A stretch of DNA of 64,000 bases from JAJDZL01 sp965221175 (GTDB lineage Bacteria; Pseudomonadota; Gammaproteobacteria; Arenicellales; JAJDZL01): contig OZ244867.1 in assembly GCA_965221175.1 (NCBI GenBank), forward strand, positions 558,001 through 622,000, written 5' to 3'. The stretch's first letter is position 1; each line of letters opens with the position of its first letter. The translations under genes and the position numbers were made by a program. Below the pieces are notes generated by a model that had not been told where the DNA came from, did not search any database, and saw only the letters and a list, made by a program, of their open reading frames with translations. Positions 62,996-64,000 of the stretch are shown in pieces.

Positions 62996-63406
62996 ATCCG
63001 CTATGTGCATAGCGACATATATGGTCTCCCTCCGTTATGCAAGGCTTGATTACACATTGACGACATAGTTAGGTTGCGGTCATATATCCGGCTTTTAAAT
63101 TGAGGAATTGTATTTTCTCCTCTAGCCTTGATGAAATTCGCGCACAGGATCCTTATCAATCAACCGGTTTCTTACAACCTTTGTCGCTCCCAGGTTCTTC
63201 CTGTGCCGGCATCTCCTGTTTTGTCATCAATCTGTTTTCTTACCTATGCAATCCCTCGGCAGGTTTCCGGTTTACTCTTGTCGGTTTATCGACTGACTGT
63301 CTTCGATTGTTTGTTCAGCTGCTCTGGTGCTTACAGGCTTCATCTGAACTCAACAACTGTATCTTTGTTTACCATCGCTCCACGCATGGGTGTGGCTGAC
63401 AAGCCA
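62996..63406. other. Non-coding flank of IS110 element
   Basis: No credible gene. The region lies 3' of the minus-strand transposase and probably holds the element's end and the junction with the host, but IS110 elements have poor or no terminal repeats, and I could not place the boundary. Confidence 0.35.
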
Positions 63407-64000
63407 TCACAACAGTCGCGGCTCGTAGCGCAACTCTTTGGCCAACACCACCCAGCCGATCCGCGCCATCTTATTGGCGATCGCAAGCACCGCCTTATGA
63501 CGACCGCGGCGTTTTGCAACCTCGCGCGCCCAACGGCTGAAAGGATCGGTTTTTTCCTTCGCCTCAGCGATTCTCAGCACTGAACGAGCGCCGTGAACCA
63601 GCATGGTGCGCAGATAACGGTTGCCACGCTTGGAGATGCCGAGCAGAATCGGTTTGCCACCGGTGCTGTGCTGTCGCGGGGTCAGTCCCAGCCATGCCGA
63701 CACCACCCGTCCACACTTGAATGCCTGGCCATCACCGACTGCTGCCATAAAACTGCTCGCTACGATCGGTCCGAATCCAGGTATCTCCATCAGCCGACGC
63801 ATAGGCTCTGAACCATTCACCAGTGCCTTGATTCGAGTGTCGTAGTCCTCGACTTCCTGATTCAACTTGCGAAGATTCTGGTATTCCTTAGCCAACATCG
63901 AAACAAACCATCCATCGACTTCGCAACTCGTGCCAATCACACTGTCCTCATCCGGCGTGATCATCGACTCGATTAAAGCATACAGGGCGCTCTTGCCGCA
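63407..64000 (-). CDS. IS110-family transposase, truncated by the window edge
   Basis: The C-terminal 197 residues of a DEDD/serine-type IS110 transposase. The frame is open to base 64000, so the N-terminus lies outside. PMRRLMEIPGFGPIVASSFM then CGRVVSAWLGLTPRQHST and PILLGISKRGNRYLRTMLVH form the Transposase_20 domain with the conserved Ser in GISKRGNRYLR. This sequence is clearly more GC-rich than the host genes before it. Whether the element is intact cannot be seen. Confidence 0.9.
   Translation of the reverse strand, partial: CGKSALYALIESMITPDEDSVIGTSCEVDGWFVSMLAKEYQNLRKLNQEVEDYDTRIKALVNGSEPMRRLMEIPGFGPIVASSFMAAVGDGQAFKCGRVVSAWLGLTPRQHSTGGKPILLGISKRGNRYLRTMLVHGARSVLRIAEAKEKTDPFSRWAREVAKRRGRHKAVLAIANKMARIGWVVLAKELRYEPRLL

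Overview
The window is about 64 kb of bacterial chromosome, most likely from a marine or salt-adapted gammaproteobacterium with roughly 45% GC. The gene orders support this: lepB-rnc-era-recO, thrS-infC-rpmI-rplT-pheS-pheT-ihfA-merR-tRNA-Pro, divergent rne/rluC, and yceF-rpmF-plsX-fabH-fabG-acpP-fabF-mltG-tmk-holB-tatD. The salt or marine inference rests on two compatible-solute-type ABC transporters with nearby degradative enzymes. I cannot name a genus.

Layout. 0.4-3.6 kb: protein export, RNA processing and repair (lepB, rnc, era, recO), with yggX convergent. 4.1-6.0 kb: erpA, an ATP-grasp ligase that seems to start at ATT, and tRNA-Asn. 6.0-15.9 kb: a broken VOC gene, an acyl-CoA-dehydrogenase-fold protein resembling 3-sulfinopropanoyl-CoA desulfinase, and a methylated-amine block on the minus strand (binding protein, ATPase, fused double permease, dimethylglycine/sarcosine dehydrogenase-like enzyme, choline-kinase-like protein). 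16-19.3 kb: an aspartate aminotransferase and uvrB. 19.3-23.1 kb: an accessory patch with an orphan DNA methyltransferase with reordered motifs, a 116-bp inverted-repeat element, tRNA-Val, an IS256-type remnant, an unknown protein and a VapBC toxin-antitoxin pair. 23.4-30.7 kb: the translation/IHF operon, with infC apparently starting at ACG. 30.8-37.7 kb: an amidinotransferase, a DedA-like membrane protein, nlpD, an Mth938-domain protein, hom, recJ and a PolB-like exonuclease.

37.8-47.1 kb is the most distinctive region. A minus-strand run (M24 hydrolase, Ehu-like transporter, GntR regulator, GMC oxidoreductase) faces a plus-strand pair (PLP aminotransferase and DoeB-like deacylase). The parts fit import, hydrolysis, deacylation, transamination and oxidation of an amino-acid-like solute. 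It resembles ectoine catabolism but lacks several standard members, so the substrate is open.

47.5-62.8 kb holds rne, rluC, a Rieske protein, yceF and the fatty-acid/DNA replication cluster. A complete 1,519-bp insertion sequence with a 9-bp target duplication sits between yceF and rpmF. fabD and yceD are absent from their usual places. The window ends inside an IS110-family transposase.

Two themes recur. Non-AUG starts are frequent (TTG, GTG, and probably ATT and ACG). Both solute-transporter operons carry a strong hairpin directly after the binding-protein gene.
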